Shown piece by piece: positions 16,928 through 28,588 of a stretch of DNA of 64,000 nucleotides. Location of the stretch: assembly GCF_039697315.1 (NCBI RefSeq), contig NZ_CP155619.1:1922001-1986000 (forward strand), in the 5' to 3' direction. This DNA comes from Pseudomonas abietaniphila (GTDB lineage: Bacteria; Pseudomonadota; Gammaproteobacteria; Pseudomonadales; Pseudomonadaceae). The notes under the pieces were generated by a model, which ran no database searches, had not been told where the DNA came from, and was given only the letters and a program-made list of their open reading frames with translations. Position 1 is the stretch's first letter; each line of letters begins with the position of its first letter. The position numbers were made by a program, and so were the translations under genes.

Positions 16928-17600
16928 CGCGGCCCTCGGCCAGGCGATACCCGACACCGTGCACGGTTTGCAGCAGAGGCTTGGCGAATGGCTTGTCGAT
17001 CACCTGACGCAACTGGTGAACGTGGCTGCGCAGACTGTCGCTGTCCGGACAGTCATCGCCCCACAGCGCTTCTTCCAGCACTTCACGGCGCAGCACATGT
17101 GGGCTTTTCTGCATCAACACGGCCAGCAGCTTCAGACCCACCGGGTTGAGTTTGAGCAGACGACCCTCGCGGGTCACCTCCAGGGTGTCCAGGTCGTAAA
17201 TCAGCTCGGCCACCTGCAAGGTCCGGCGACCGCCGCCCTGCGCACGACGCAACACCGCTTCTATCCGCGCAGCCAGTTCCGACAACGCGAACGGCTTGAG
17301 CAGGTAGTCGTCAGCACCCGAGCGGAAACCCTGCAGACGGTCATCGAGCTGGTCACGGGCGGTCAGCATGATCACGGGTGTATCGCGACGGGCATCCTCA
17401 CGCAGACGTTTGCACAGCGTGTAGCCATCGATGCCCGGCAGCATGATGTCGAGCACGATCAAGTCGTAATGTTCGGTTGCGGCCAGATGCAGACCGGAAA
17501 GCCCGTCCTGGGCGCAATCGACGGTGTAGCCCTTCAAACCCAGGTAGTCGGCCAGGTTCGCCAGGATATCGCGGTTGTCTTCAACCAGCAGAATTCTCAT
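16917..17600 (-). CDS. colR: ColR response regulator (OmpR family)
   Basis: 227-aa OmpR/PhoB-type regulator. The receiver domain has acidic residues VEDN at 7-10, the phospho-acceptor Asp51 (LIVLDIMLP) and Lys in LLKPF. The C-terminal winged helix ends in VHGVGYRLAE. It is transcribed first, with colS overlapping. ColR maintains envelope integrity in Pseudomonas by activating LPS and phospholipid modification genes. The MTase-inaA operon downstream and the divergent PAP2 gene upstream both have ColR-like boxes and are the likely local targets. The ATG at 17600 gives the canonical MRILLVED start. Confidence 0.95.
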   Translation of the reverse strand: MRILLVEDNRDILANLADYLGLKGYTVDCAQDGLSGLHLAATEHYDLIVLDIMLPGIDGYTLCKRLREDARRDTPVIMLTARDQLDDRLQGFRSGADDYLLKPFALSELAARIEAVLRRAQGGGRRTLQVAELIYDLDTLEVTREGRLLKLNPVGLKLLAVLMQKSPHVLRREVLEEALWGDDCPDSDSLRSHVHQLRQVIDKPFAKPLLQTVHGVGYRLAEGRDGV

Positions 17601-17723
17601 GGGCGCATGTCTCCCTATACGGATGTCGGCATGACCTGGCGCGGTCCCGTGTTGCGGACTCATTCAGGTCAGAGTTGGCGGCAGCTTACGGCCAAGCGCG
17701 CCAGAGGGCCAGCTTCGCCGTGC

Positions 17724-17739
17724 ATAACGTTTTTTTCAC
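17724..17739 (+). promoter_or_regulatory. ColR-like binding site upstream of the PAP2 phosphatase gene
   Basis: ATAACGTTTTTTTCAC matches YYNASNNYTTTTTSAC at 15 of 16 positions; only the first base differs. It lies about 97 bp before the PAP2 start, in the divergent colR-PAP2 region. The core ACGTTTTTTTCAC is repeated exactly at 15509-15521 on the other strand. Confidence 0.7.
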
Positions 17740-17835
17740 TCCCGGTTCACAGACCGCCGACAGCCTTCAACCCACACTGCCGAATGCTCTCGGTCTACCT
17801 TGCGAGCCCCTCCTCGCCACAACACGGGATTCACC

Positions 17836-18579
17836 ATGTCTGAAGTCTTCGCACGGCCCGCTTCACGCCCGATCAACCTGTGGGTATATCTCGGCATTCC
17901 AGCGGTGACCGCCCTTGTCTTGCTGTTATTGGAACTGACGTCGCTGGACATGGACATCGCCAAGCTGGCCTATGACCCGTCCGCTGGCGGATTCATCGGC
18001 AAGCACAGTTATTTTCTGGAAAACGTGTTGCACGACCGGGCGAAACAGGTGGTCATTGCGCTGGGTGTGCTGTCGTTCGCCGGCTTTGTCGCTTCTTTTT
18101 TTATAGGAAAGCTCAAACCCTGGAAACGTGAATTAGGTTGTCTGGTGCTGTCGATGGCCCTGTCGACAAGTTTCGTAACGCCGATGAAAGCCGTCACGGC
18201 GGTGCAATGCCCATGGAGCCTGACGGAGTTTGGCGGCCAGGAGCAGTACAGCGAGCTGCTGAGCCCGCGTCCTCAGACGGACAAGCCGGGTCGTTGCTGG
18301 CCAGGCGGTCATGCGGCGACCGGTTTTACGTTGTTTGCGCTGTTCTTTGTGTTTCGTGATCGCAAGCCGCGCCTGGCCAAAGCGGGCCTGATCTTCGCGT
18401 TTGGCCTCGGGACCGTGTTCTCGGTAGGGCGAATGCTGCAGGGCGCGCACTTTTTCTCGCACAACATCTGGACGGCGGTGTTCTGTTGGCTGATCTGTCT
18501 GGGAGCTTATTACGCTGTGCTCTACCGGCCGGTGGGTAAGAAGGAGAAGGTGTTGGGGGGTGAGCCGGTTTCGGGCTAG
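17836..18579 (+). CDS. PAP2-family membrane phosphatase (lipid A or phospholipid phosphatase type)
   Basis: 247-aa integral membrane protein with about five to six hydrophobic segments. PAP2 motif 2 is seen as WPGGHAATGF and motif 3 as GRMLQGAHFFSHNIW, with both catalytic histidines. The lysine-bearing motif 1 is probably MKAVTAVQCPWSL. Such enzymes remove phosphate from lipid A, undecaprenyl or phosphatidyl lipids at the periplasmic face; the exact substrate is not determinable. It is divergent from colR with a ColR-like box in its leader, consistent with an LPS-modifying role under metal stress. The ATG at 17836 follows a signal-like start; the upstream ATG at 17800 gives a less likely Arg/Pro-rich extension. 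Confidence 0.85.
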   Translation: MSEVFARPASRPINLWVYLGIPAVTALVLLLLELTSLDMDIAKLAYDPSAGGFIGKHSYFLENVLHDRAKQVVIALGVLSFAGFVASFFIGKLKPWKRELGCLVLSMALSTSFVTPMKAVTAVQCPWSLTEFGGQEQYSELLSPRPQTDKPGRCWPGGHAATGFTLFALFFVFRDRKPRLAKAGLIFAFGLGTVFSVGRMLQGAHFFSHNIWTAVFCWLICLGAYYAVLYRPVGKKEKVLGGEPVSG

Positions 18580-18610
18580 CGCTTTGTTTGCTGATGCCGC
18601 TGTGGGATTT

Positions 18611-18900
18611 GTGTGGATATCCGGTAGTTGCGGTGGTGCTGCGTTTTTTGGTTCGTCCTAACGTCCGAACTGTTCCGCCTTCGGCGGGTTACTTGATAAG
18701 CCCCCAAGCAACCAAGGGTCCTAGCTCCTGGTTTGGCGACTCCTTCGTCGTCGTACCCTCTCTCCGGCGACGCTCCGTGGGCCCGCCGCCATCGGCCATC
18801 CATGGCCGGGGGCGGCTCTCGCGGCATCCATGCCGCTCGGCCCACTCCACGCCACCTGCGTTCAGCCTGCACCCAAGTCGCGTTTGGCGGTGTCTGCCCT
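18611..18900 (+). repeat. Long (~300 bp) interspersed repeat, copy 1 (subtype A)
   Basis: One of four related copies in the window (others at 21151-21416, 40714-41005 and 41701-41912). Shared words include GACGCTCCGTGGGCCCGC, GCGGCATCCATGCCGCT and GCACCCAAGTCGCG. The left half here reads GTTCCGCCTTCGGCGGGTTA followed by CTTGATAA, the form shared with copy 4. The short frames in it are not credible genes. Together with 18901-19002 it fills the gap after the PAP2 gene; the latter holds only the junction motif GGCTGGAGCTAACGCTCTTC. Confidence 0.75.
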
Positions 18901-19391
18901 GTCGCGTACAAGAGCAACGCTGGCTGGAGCTAACGCTCTTCGCATTTTGATCCGTGCAACACTCTCCCGCACTTCACCCTTATCTGGACTGCGCCATTAA
19001 CTGTAGGAGCGCGCTTGCCCGCGATCTGCCGGGAACCGGCAGCAAGACCTGTGCATGCAGGGTGTCAGGCAGAATCGAGTCGCCTTGTTTTGCTACCGCT
19101 ACGCGGTAGATCGCGGGCAAGCGCGCTCCTACAGGAACTGCATCAACCTTACGTTTCTGTTTCTGGTCTGGAGCTAACGCTCTTCGCTTTTTGATTCGTG
19201 CATCCATCTCCCTCGCCCCACTTCTGAGAGTAGGAGCGTGGCTTGTCCCGCGATCTGCCGGGCACCGGCAGCAAATCCAGAGCATGCGGTGTATCTGGTA
19301 CAACCGAGTCGCCTGATTTTGCTACCGCTGCGCGGTAGATCGCGGGACGAGTCTGTTCTGGTCAAGTAATCCCGGACACCGGTTACGGTAA

Positions 19392-20537
<1,146 letters not shown>

Positions 20538-21150
20538 GGAACCTCCTGAATAGGCGAATCATATCGCCCTTAAGAGGTGTCCGAGATCATTAGGCCAGTT
20601 CAGCCACACTCCTACAGGAACTGCATCAACCTTACGTTTCTGTTTCTGGTCTGGAGCTAACGCTCTTCGCTTTTTGATTCGTGCATCCATCTCCCGAACT
20701 CCACTGCTGAGAGTAGGAGCGTGGCTTGTCCCGCGATCTGCCGGGCACCGGCAGCAAATCCAGTGCATGCGGCGTATCTGGCACAACCGAGTCGCCTGAT
20801 TTTGCTACCGCTGCGCGGTAGATCGCGGGACGAGCCATGCTCCTACAGGAACTGCATCAACCTTACGTTTCTGTTTCTGGTCTGGAGCTAACGCTCTTCG
20901 CTTTTTGATTCGTGCATCCATCTCCCTCGCTCCACTTCTGAGAGTAGGAGCGTGGCTTGTCCCGCGATCTGCCGGGCACCGGCAGCAAACCCAGTGCATG
21001 CGGTGTATCTGGTACAACCGAGTCGCCTGATTTTGCTACCGCTGCGCGGTAGATCGCGGGACGAGCCACGCTCCTACGCCTTCGGCAGAGGCAGAGGCAG
21101 AGCAGCAAGCTGCTCCTGCTCTCGCTTTTGATCTTCATACCGCGAACTTC

Positions 21151-21416
21151 CAGACACCGCAAAACGCGACTTGGGTGCAGGCTGAACGCAGGTGGCGCGG
21201 AGTGGGCCAAGCGGCAGGGATGCCGCGAGAGCGCCGTCAGGACATGGATGTCCGTTCGGCGCGGGCCACGGAGCGTCGCCGGAGTGAAGGTACCTCGACG
21301 AAGTCGAGGCCAATCCAGGAGCAAATGGTTTTGGTTACTTTTCCCGAAAGAAAAGTGACCCGCTGTAAGAGCGGAACCATCATCCGCGCCGCCGCAGATA
21401 ACAGATATACACCCCA
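21151..21416 (-). repeat. Long interspersed repeat, copy 2 (subtype B)
   Basis: Inverted relative to copy 1. On the minus strand it reads TTCCGCTCTTACAGCGGGTC near its start, then ACGCTCCGTGGCCCGCGCCG, GCGGCATCCCTGCCGCT and GCACCCAAGTCGCG. The left half matches copy 3 rather than copies 1 and 4. It closes the first repeat island. The 191-aa frame covering it and the REPINs is not a credible gene. The remainder of the 20603-21505 gap holds REPIN units three and four and the groE terminator. Confidence 0.75.
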
Positions 21417-21451
21417 CCCCAAAGCCACCAACCCCCAAACAGCGTCCATAA

Positions 21452-21478
21452 AAAAACCCCGCCGAAGCGGGGTTTTTC
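21452..21478 (-). terminator. Rho-independent terminator of groESL
   Basis: AAACCCCGC, CGAA loop and GCGGGGTTT stem, with A-runs and T-runs on both sides. It lies 28 bp past the groEL stop on the minus strand. Confidence 0.9.
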
Positions 21479-21505
21479 TTACAGCTAAAAGCGGGTAGGG
21501 CCGAC

Positions 21506-23161
<1,656 letters not shown>

Positions 23162-23201
23162 TTAAATACTTTGTAGTAACGGGAAAATACGGGGTATCAA
23201 C

Positions 23202-23495
23202 TCAGCCTTCGACGACCGCGAGAATTTCGTTCTCGCTCATCACCAGCAGGTCTTCGCCGTCAACTTTCACAGTGTTGCTGCCGGAGTAAGGGCCGAACAC
23301 CACTTTGTCACCCACTTTCACGGCCAGCGCACGTACTTCACCGTTGTCCAGGATGCGACCGGCACCGACAGCGATGATTTCGCCACGGTTTGGTTTCTCA
23401 GCAGCCGAACCAGGCAGCACGATACCGCCAGCAGTTTTGGTTTCTTCTTCGCTGCGACGGATTACGACGCGGTCATGCAGAGGACGAAGCTTCAT
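23202..23495 (-). CDS. groES: Co-chaperonin GroES (10 kDa)
   Basis: 97-aa heptameric lid of the GroEL chamber. The start [14 protein letters not shown] and the mobile loop around residues 17-35 ([13 protein letters not shown]) that contacts GroEL are intact. First gene of the groES-groEL operon, with GGAGAT ahead of the ATG. Its leader contains a sigma-32-like promoter at 23637-23664; no CIRCE element is seen. Confidence 0.99.
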   Translation of the reverse strand: MKLRPLHDRVVIRRSEEETKTAGGIVLPGSAAEKPNRGEIIAVGAGRILDNGEVRALAVKVGDKVVFGPYSGSNTVKVDGEDLLVMSENEILAVVEG

Positions 23496-23636
23496 TGTCG
23501 ATCTCCTAATTATGGTTTTTGAACGCCCGGTGTTGGCACCGGCGGGTTAAAACATCCGGGCTTGCCGGTTACGGTTCGCGAGCGAACCGCAGAATACGGT
23601 CTGACGAAATGCGCCAGAAACCTTGCGGTGACCCAT

Positions 23637-23664
23637 ACATAAGGGCGGGCAAGCTGATTACAAG
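23637..23664 (-). promoter_or_regulatory. Candidate heat-shock (sigma-32) promoter of groES-groEL
   Basis: On the minus strand CTTGTAA is followed after 12 bp by CCCTTATGT, compared with the consensus CTTGAAA and CCCCATNT. It lies about 140 bp before groES. The match is moderate, but the position and absence of another candidate support it. Confidence 0.4.
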
Positions 23665-23709
23665 GCTCACCGAAGAAATTTTTTAAGGGAATCGAGGTCA
23701 TGGAAGCGA

Positions 23710-23732
23710 ACACGGCACCCGAAGGTGCCGTG
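23710..23732 (-). terminator. Hairpin after fxsA
   Basis: ACACGGCACC and GGTGCCGTGT form a perfect 10-bp stem just past the fxsA stop. There is no clear T-run, so termination may be weak or the hairpin may protect the 3' end. Confidence 0.5.
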
Positions 23733-23749
23733 TGGATCAAGCCGTGGAA

Positions 23750-24247
23750 TCACTTTTTGTCGAGCGGCTCGAACTCGCCCTCGATCACTTCGCCTTCGAT
23801 CACTTCAGGCTGACGTGAAGCGGGACGGCCGGCGCCCGGACTCGATCCTGCAGAACGCAAGTCGTCCGCGAACGCACGCTGGCGGGTCGCCGAAGCCTCG
23901 GCGCGCTGGCGTACCTTGTTCACCAGCAGGCGGCGGGTAAACGGCATCAGGCAGATCAGGCCCAAAACGTCGCTGATGAAACCCGGCAGCACCAGCAGGC
24001 CGCCACCGACGGTCATCATCAGTCCATCCATCATCTGCTGAGCGGGCAATTCGCCTCGCGCCAGACTCTCACGGGCGCTCATGGCCGTCGCAAGACCGGC
24101 GACACGGACCACGAAAACGCCAAGCATGGAGCCTGCGACAACCAGCAGGAACGTCGCCAGGAAGCCGATGGACATTCCGACTTTCACCAGCACGAACAGC
24201 TCGATCACTGGAAAAAGCAATAAAAGCAGTAAAAAAGCGCGCATCAA
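23750..24247 (-). CDS. fxsA: FxsA family membrane protein
   Basis: 165-aa inner-membrane protein with about three to four hydrophobic segments (LLLLFPVIELFVLVKVG, FLATFLLVVAGSMLGVFVV, LLVLPGFISDVLGLICLMPF). FxsA in E. coli relieves F exclusion of phage T7 when overproduced; its normal role is unknown. The C-terminus is an acidic repeat, EVIEGEVIEGEFEPLDKK. It lies upstream of groES on the same strand, as in many gamma-proteobacteria, but the hairpin and heat-shock promoter between them suggest separate transcripts. Confidence 0.93.
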   Translation of the reverse strand: MMRAFLLLLLLFPVIELFVLVKVGMSIGFLATFLLVVAGSMLGVFVVRVAGLATAMSARESLARGELPAQQMMDGLMMTVGGGLLVLPGFISDVLGLICLMPFTRRLLVNKVRQRAEASATRQRAFADDLRSAGSSPGAGRPASRQPEVIEGEVIEGEFEPLDKK

Positions 24248-24309
24248 ATCAGTTCCTCAACGGAAGGAGTCTTCCAGTAGACACTAGGTGATGTCGCAAG
24301 GTTGTAAAT

Positions 24310-25041
24310 TCAAGCCTCGGCGGCTTCAGCGGTCGGCCATTTTTCTGCGTGAGCCAGCTGAACCAGGGCCTGGCGGACTTGTGTCGGCGTATTACAAGGT
24401 TCCGGAAACGCCAGCCAGTACAGCCCCTGCCCCACGCGCAGGTGCATGCCTTCGCTGTCGATGCCGACCAATGTGGCAGGTTCGGTCTGCGGCAGGCCGG
24501 CCAGCTCGACATAGTGAGCAATGGCCTTGGCGTGGTCGTCGTTCATGTGCTCGACCATGCTGGTTTCTGCGGCGCCCGCAAACGGATTGGCCAGGGCGAC
24601 GTCGTCGAGCCAGTGAATCGCGCCAAAACCGCCGATGTATCGGTACCGCACCGGCGCGAGTACCCAGAAATCAAAATCGTGAGCGCTGTGATAGCTCTCC
24701 GACTCAGGGAAGTAGCGGTAATAACGCTGTGCTGCGGCTTCGACGGCCGCCCCATCCGTGACCTTTTGCGCCTCGGCCATGACCGTGACGCGCCCCACCG
24801 CCTGGACATCCTCGGCATCGCGCTCGCCCACCAGCATCGAGCACTTTGGGTCGCGCTGCAGGTTATGAGTGTGCTGGGCGATGCGGCTGATCAGGATCAG
24901 CGGCCGCCCTTGATCGTCCAGGCAATACGGCACCACGGAGCCGAAAGGAAACCCCGGCATCGACTTGGAGTGGGTCGACAGCACACCGCGATACTCCTTG
25001 AGCAGCAATGCTCGGGCTTGCCGGTTGGCGTTGGCGCTCAT
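24310..25041 (-). CDS. HugZ-like pyridoxamine-phosphate-oxidase-fold protein (haem utilisation type)
   Basis: 243-aa protein. The N-terminal split-barrel FMN-binding fold (FGSVVPYCLDDQGRPLILIS, HNLQRDPKCSMLV) is followed by a C-terminal DUF2470 domain (MVEHMNDDHAKAIAHYV). This architecture is that of HugZ/HutZ proteins, which bind or degrade haem. Whether this protein handles haem cannot be settled from sequence. It lies upstream of fxsA on the same strand with a 62-bp gap. Confidence 0.85.
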   Translation of the reverse strand: MSANANRQARALLLKEYRGVLSTHSKSMPGFPFGSVVPYCLDDQGRPLILISRIAQHTHNLQRDPKCSMLVGERDAEDVQAVGRVTVMAEAQKVTDGAAVEAAAQRYYRYFPESESYHSAHDFDFWVLAPVRYRYIGGFGAIHWLDDVALANPFAGAAETSMVEHMNDDHAKAIAHYVELAGLPQTEPATLVGIDSEGMHLRVGQGLYWLAFPEPCNTPTQVRQALVQLAHAEKWPTAEAAEA

Positions 25042-25204
25042 GGTGTGGCTCCTGAAGTGAATCGACGACTATATAAAGGTACGCAGCAGCGTGCTGGAGT
25101 TGAGGCTCCAAGATAATCGTAATCGTTGCGAGGTGCCAGATTGGCGAGGCGTGACGATTTTGCGGAGAGATCGCGTAAAAATTCTGAGGATCAGTCGCGA
25201 GCGC

Positions 25205-25297
25205 TGTGGGAGTGAGCTTGCTCACGAAGCGGCCAGTACATCCGGCGAACATGCTTCGAAAGCCATGACGCATCGCGAGAAAGCTCGCTCCTACAGG
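25205..25297. repeat. REPIN of a second sequence type
   Basis: TGTGGGAGTGAGCTTGCTCACGA opens and GCTCGCTCCTACAGG closes a 93-bp imperfect inverted repeat. The REP core (GAGCTTGCTC) differs from the GCTTGTCCCGCGATC type elsewhere. It lies between the HugZ-like and DUF481 genes; the rest of that 315-bp gap shows nothing else. Confidence 0.7.
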
Positions 25298-25356
25298 ATC
25301 TGATACCGCAAGCCGACTGAAAATCGACCTTGCGGGCCCACTATAAAGAAAGCGCT

Positions 25357-26364
25357 TTACCAGGCCACGCCGAAACCAGCGGTGTATCGGGTCTTGTCCA
25401 GATCGCCGTCGTCAGAGCCACTGATGACGTTTTTCTCGGCCTTGAGGTTGAGCGACGCCCACTCGGTGACTTTGTAACGCAGACCGATCTCCGTATCCAG
25501 GCTGTAGTCCGCCACGCCGCTGATAGGCTTGCCCAGTTCGCCGTTGGTGAAGAACTCTACTTTCTTGCCGATCAGGTAGCGGTTGTAGTCCCAGGTGCCG
25601 GAAACCGAATAGAAGTTGTCTTTCTCGCCGTTGGAATATTCGAAGTCAGTGCGGTTAAGCAGTGTCCCGACCTTGAATGCACCCAACTCGTCGTCCCAGA
25701 ACTGATAGCCCGGACCGGTACCGACCGTGCGCTGACGACGCAGGTCTTCGACGTTGTCGTGCTTGTAGGTAAACCGACCGTCCCAGAACCACTTGTCGGT
25801 GATAAACCGATCAATGGAGTACTCGGCCTTCCAGTTGTCGATGGTGGTGTCTTCGTCCTGCGTCTCGCGGTTGTACTCACCTTCGGCATTGTGACGCCAT
25901 CTGCCATGAGTCGCGGAGGTCTTGAACGCGATGTTGTAATCGTCGGTGTCTTTGTCGGCCCGCTGGAAGTCCAGCGCCGCGTCAACGTTACCCTTCCAGA
26001 CCAGATCGGTGACGACCGGCTTGGGCTTCATGATCTGCTGGATGCTCGCCAGGTCGACGGTCTTCGGCGCGTCGCCGTTGGCCAGCGTGACCTTGCCATC
26101 GTCGGCGGCATGCAGCGACTTGGAGATCTCGCCGGTGTAGGCGTCTTGCTTGACCAGCAGGTGCTGATCGCTTTCCAGCGTCTTGACTTCCTTCCAGTCC
26201 AAAGGAATATCGCCTGCATATTTGGTATTGAGCAGTAATTTCCCACCGTCGAAGACCTTGATGGTCCCGGTCAGCTTGTCACCGTTCTTCAACCAGACGG
26301 TGTCGGCGAGCAAGGGAGTGGAAGCACTGGTAATGGCAAGGCACAACAAGGTTCTGGACAACAT
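25357..26364 (-). CDS. DUF481 family outer-membrane protein
   Basis: 335-aa exported protein with a short signal peptide ending at PLLADTVW. The first 130 residues carry DKLTGTIKVFDGGKLLLNTKYAGDI, a domain often seen before DUF481. The rest is a series of amphipathic strands (HNAEGEYNRET, DGRFTYKHD, GLRYKVTEWASLNLKAEKN), ending in the outer-membrane type residue Trp (FGVAW). A beta-barrel in the outer membrane is inferred; function is unknown. The ATG at 26364 is preferred because it begins the signal peptide, although its ribosome site is weak. Confidence 0.83.
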   Translation of the reverse strand: MLSRTLLCLAITSASTPLLADTVWLKNGDKLTGTIKVFDGGKLLLNTKYAGDIPLDWKEVKTLESDQHLLVKQDAYTGEISKSLHAADDGKVTLANGDAPKTVDLASIQQIMKPKPVVTDLVWKGNVDAALDFQRADKDTDDYNIAFKTSATHGRWRHNAEGEYNRETQDEDTTIDNWKAEYSIDRFITDKWFWDGRFTYKHDNVEDLRRQRTVGTGPGYQFWDDELGAFKVGTLLNRTDFEYSNGEKDNFYSVSGTWDYNRYLIGKKVEFFTNGELGKPISGVADYSLDTEIGLRYKVTEWASLNLKAEKNVISGSDDGDLDKTRYTAGFGVAW

Positions 26365-26524
26365 AGGGAACGACAGGGCTCTGGTTCGCGGAGAATCGGG
26401 CATTATCCTTGCGGACAACGTCAAGGCAATCGAAGGACCGCCAGCACAGGTATCAATGACCGTAGGAAATTTCCCTAGTTCCTTATCGAAAATTCCCGTT
26501 GGTCCTACAATCAGGAACGAATCC

Positions 26525-26893
26525 GTGATCGAACACTCTGCACCGATACATGATCCTGCTGGCCAATCGCCCTCAGAGGCCCGGCGCACGGCGCTTTACC
26601 TGACATTGCACCAAGTGCCTGAAGGCAAAGTGGTCAGTTATGGTCAATTGGCAGAACTGGCAGGTTTAGGACGAGCGGCACGCTTCGTGGGCAGAACCTT
26701 GAGTCAGTTACCCGACGGCAGCACCCTGCCCTGGCATCGGGTGCTGGGCGCGGGCGGAAAGCTGAGCCTGGCGGCAGGAACCGTGTCGGGTGAAGAACAA
26801 AGGGCGCGATTGCGCGCCGAAGGGGTGACCATCCGTAACAATCGTGTGGATATGACACGTCATGGCTGGCGTCCGACAGAGCACAACGGTTAG
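26525..26893 (+). CDS. Alkyltransferase-like (ATL) DNA-repair protein, MGMT fold without the active cysteine
   Basis: 122-aa protein matching the DNA-binding domain of O6-alkylguanine transferase. ATALYLTL-type start, GKVVSYGQLAELAG helix-turn-helix, the arginine finger in GRAARFVGRTL, then PWHRVLGAGGKLS. The usual PCHRV active site reads PWHRV, so it cannot accept the alkyl group. ATL proteins instead bind O6-alkylguanine and recruit nucleotide excision repair. The GTG at 26525 is chosen for its AGGA site 8 nt upstream and family-like length; an ATG at 26456 would add 23 residues. It is divergent from the DUF481 gene. Confidence 0.85.
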   Translation: MIEHSAPIHDPAGQSPSEARRTALYLTLHQVPEGKVVSYGQLAELAGLGRAARFVGRTLSQLPDGSTLPWHRVLGAGGKLSLAAGTVSGEEQRARLRAEGVTIRNNRVDMTRHGWRPTEHNG

Positions 26894-26935
26894 AGTGCGC
26901 GCTTTGTTTACGTAAACTGAGGCAGACTCCAGCCC

Positions 26936-28495
26936 ATGCCCCGCAAAACCTGGCGCGCCGCGCTCGCCGCATATGCCAGCCCCTCCACGTTAGTGCTGTT
27001 GTTGCTCGGCTTCGCTGCGGGCATGCCTTATATGTTGGTGTTCTCCACCCTCTCGGTCTGGCTGCGTGAAGCCGGTGTCGCTCGGGAAACCATCGGCTAT
27101 GCCAGCCTGATTGGCCTCGCCTATGCCTTCAAATGGGTATGGTCACCGCTGCTCGATCAATGGCGACTGCCGCTGCTCGGCAAACTGGGACGGCGGCGTT
27201 CCTGGCTGGTGCTCTCACAGACGCTGGTGACACTGGGGCTGATCGGCATGGGTTTCTGCGACCCGCAACAGCATCTGTCATGGCTGATCGCAATTGCCGT
27301 GCTAGTGGCCTTTTCGTCCGCCACGCAGGACATCGCCATCGATGCGTACCGCCTGGAGATCGCTTCCGACAGCCAGCAAGCCACGCTCGCCGCCAGCTAC
27401 ATGGCGGGCTACCGCGTTGCCGCCCTGCTCGCCACCGCCGGCGCGCTGTATTTCGCCGAAGGCTTCGGCTCTACGGGCTTCGCTTATAAACACTCGGCCT
27501 GGACCGGCACTTACGTGTTGTTCGGCTTGTTGATGCTACCCGCGCTGATCACCACATTGATCATGCGCGAACCCGCCGTACCGTTGCGCACGCAATTGTC
27601 GGCGGCGCGTTACGGTTTCGTGCATCAGCTTGCGTCAGTGTTCGTGTTGATCATCCTGCTGGTGTCGGTGCCAGCGATGTTCACTCAGTTGTACAACACC
27701 GATTTCGCCAGCGTGCTGTTCGAAGGCACCACCTGGAAAAGCCTGCTGATGGAAGACCGTGCCTTCTTGCGCGCGATCCTCTACACGCTGCTGACCGCCG
27801 CTTGCCTGTCGTCCATGGGCCGTCGGGGGCTGGCACCTGTCCTGACGCCGGTCAACGACTTCATCCTGCGGTATCGCTGGCAGGCCTTTCTTCTGTTGGG
27901 GCTGATCGCGACCTATCGCATGTCCGACACCGTGATGGGTGTGATGGCCAACGTGTTCTACATCGATCAGGGCTTCACCAAGGATCAGATCGCCAGTGTG
28001 AGCAAGATCTTCGGTCTGGTGATGACACTGGCCGGTGCTGCGTTCGGCGGACTGGCCATTGTCCGCTTTGGCATCCTGCCCATCCTGTTCATTGGTGGCG
28101 CGACGTCGGCGGCCACCAACCTGCTGTTCCTGATGCTGGCCGACATGGGCCCGAACCTGAAGATGCTGATCGTCACGATCTCGCTGGACAACTTCAGCTC
28201 CGGCCTTGCGACGTCGGCATTCGTGGCCTACCTGTCGAGCCTGACCAACCTCAAGTTCTCGGCCACGCAGTACGCGCTGCTGAGCTCGATCATGCTGCTG
28301 TTGCCGCGCTTGATCGGCGGGTATTCAGGGGTGATGGTGGAGAAGCTCGGTTACCACAACTTCTTCCTGGCGACCGCGCTGATGGGCGTACCGACCCTGT
28401 TCATGATCGCCATCCACTGGGTGCAGGAGGCACGCAAGGAAAAGCGCGACGAGGACCAGAAGCCCGTTGAAACGCAGGTGAGCGAACAGCCCTGA
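26936..28495 (+). CDS. ampG: Muropeptide permease AmpG
   Basis: 519-aa major-facilitator inner-membrane permease that imports anhydro-muropeptides for cell-wall recycling. These are also the signals for AmpR/AmpC beta-lactamase induction. At least twelve hydrophobic segments are visible. The N-terminal signature GFAAGMPYMLVFSTLSVWLREAG and the motif ATQDIAIDAYRLEI are characteristic of AmpG. The C-terminal tail is charged (RKEKRDEDQKP). The gene begins 42 bp after the ATL gene. It is followed by a strong bidirectional terminator. Confidence 0.95.
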   Translation: MPRKTWRAALAAYASPSTLVLLLLGFAAGMPYMLVFSTLSVWLREAGVARETIGYASLIGLAYAFKWVWSPLLDQWRLPLLGKLGRRRSWLVLSQTLVTLGLIGMGFCDPQQHLSWLIAIAVLVAFSSATQDIAIDAYRLEIASDSQQATLAASYMAGYRVAALLATAGALYFAEGFGSTGFAYKHSAWTGTYVLFGLLMLPALITTLIMREPAVPLRTQLSAARYGFVHQLASVFVLIILLVSVPAMFTQLYNTDFASVLFEGTTWKSLLMEDRAFLRAILYTLLTAACLSSMGRRGLAPVLTPVNDFILRYRWQAFLLLGLIATYRMSDTVMGVMANVFYIDQGFTKDQIASVSKIFGLVMTLAGAAFGGLAIVRFGILPILFIGGATSAATNLLFLMLADMGPNLKMLIVTISLDNFSSGLATSAFVAYLSSLTNLKFSATQYALLSSIMLLLPRLIGGYSGVMVEKLGYHNFFLATALMGVPTLFMIAIHWVQEARKEKRDEDQKPVETQVSEQP

Positions 28496-28536
28496 TATTC
28501 GCTCCTACAGTGATCCATGATGTGCCGGCACCCAAC

Positions 28537-28572
28537 AAAAAGCCCCGGACTCTCACGAGCCGGGGCTTTTTC
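28537..28572. terminator. Bidirectional terminator between ampG and the mscS gene
   Basis: AAAAAGCCCCGG, loop and CCGGGGCTTTTT form a near-perfect stem between convergent genes with T-runs on both strands. A REP-arm remnant (TTCGCTCCTACAG) sits just before it at 28498-28510. Confidence 0.92.
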
Positions 28573-28588
28573 GTTTCAACAGCCTTGA

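Noticed and set aside
18611..18950. Small plus-strand frames (66-120 aa) after the PAP2 gene
   Set aside because: They fall in the ~300-bp interspersed repeat, and equivalent frames are broken in the other copies.
20863..21438. 191-aa minus-strand open frame across the repeat island
   Set aside because: Covers REPIN unit four and long repeat copy 2. Its peptides (GTSHAPTLRSGARE type) recur wherever the repeats occur, so it is repeat-derived.
23496..23636. CIRCE element ahead of groES
   Set aside because: No TTAGCACTC-N9-GAGTGCTAA-type repeat is present; a sigma-32-like promoter is the better candidate.
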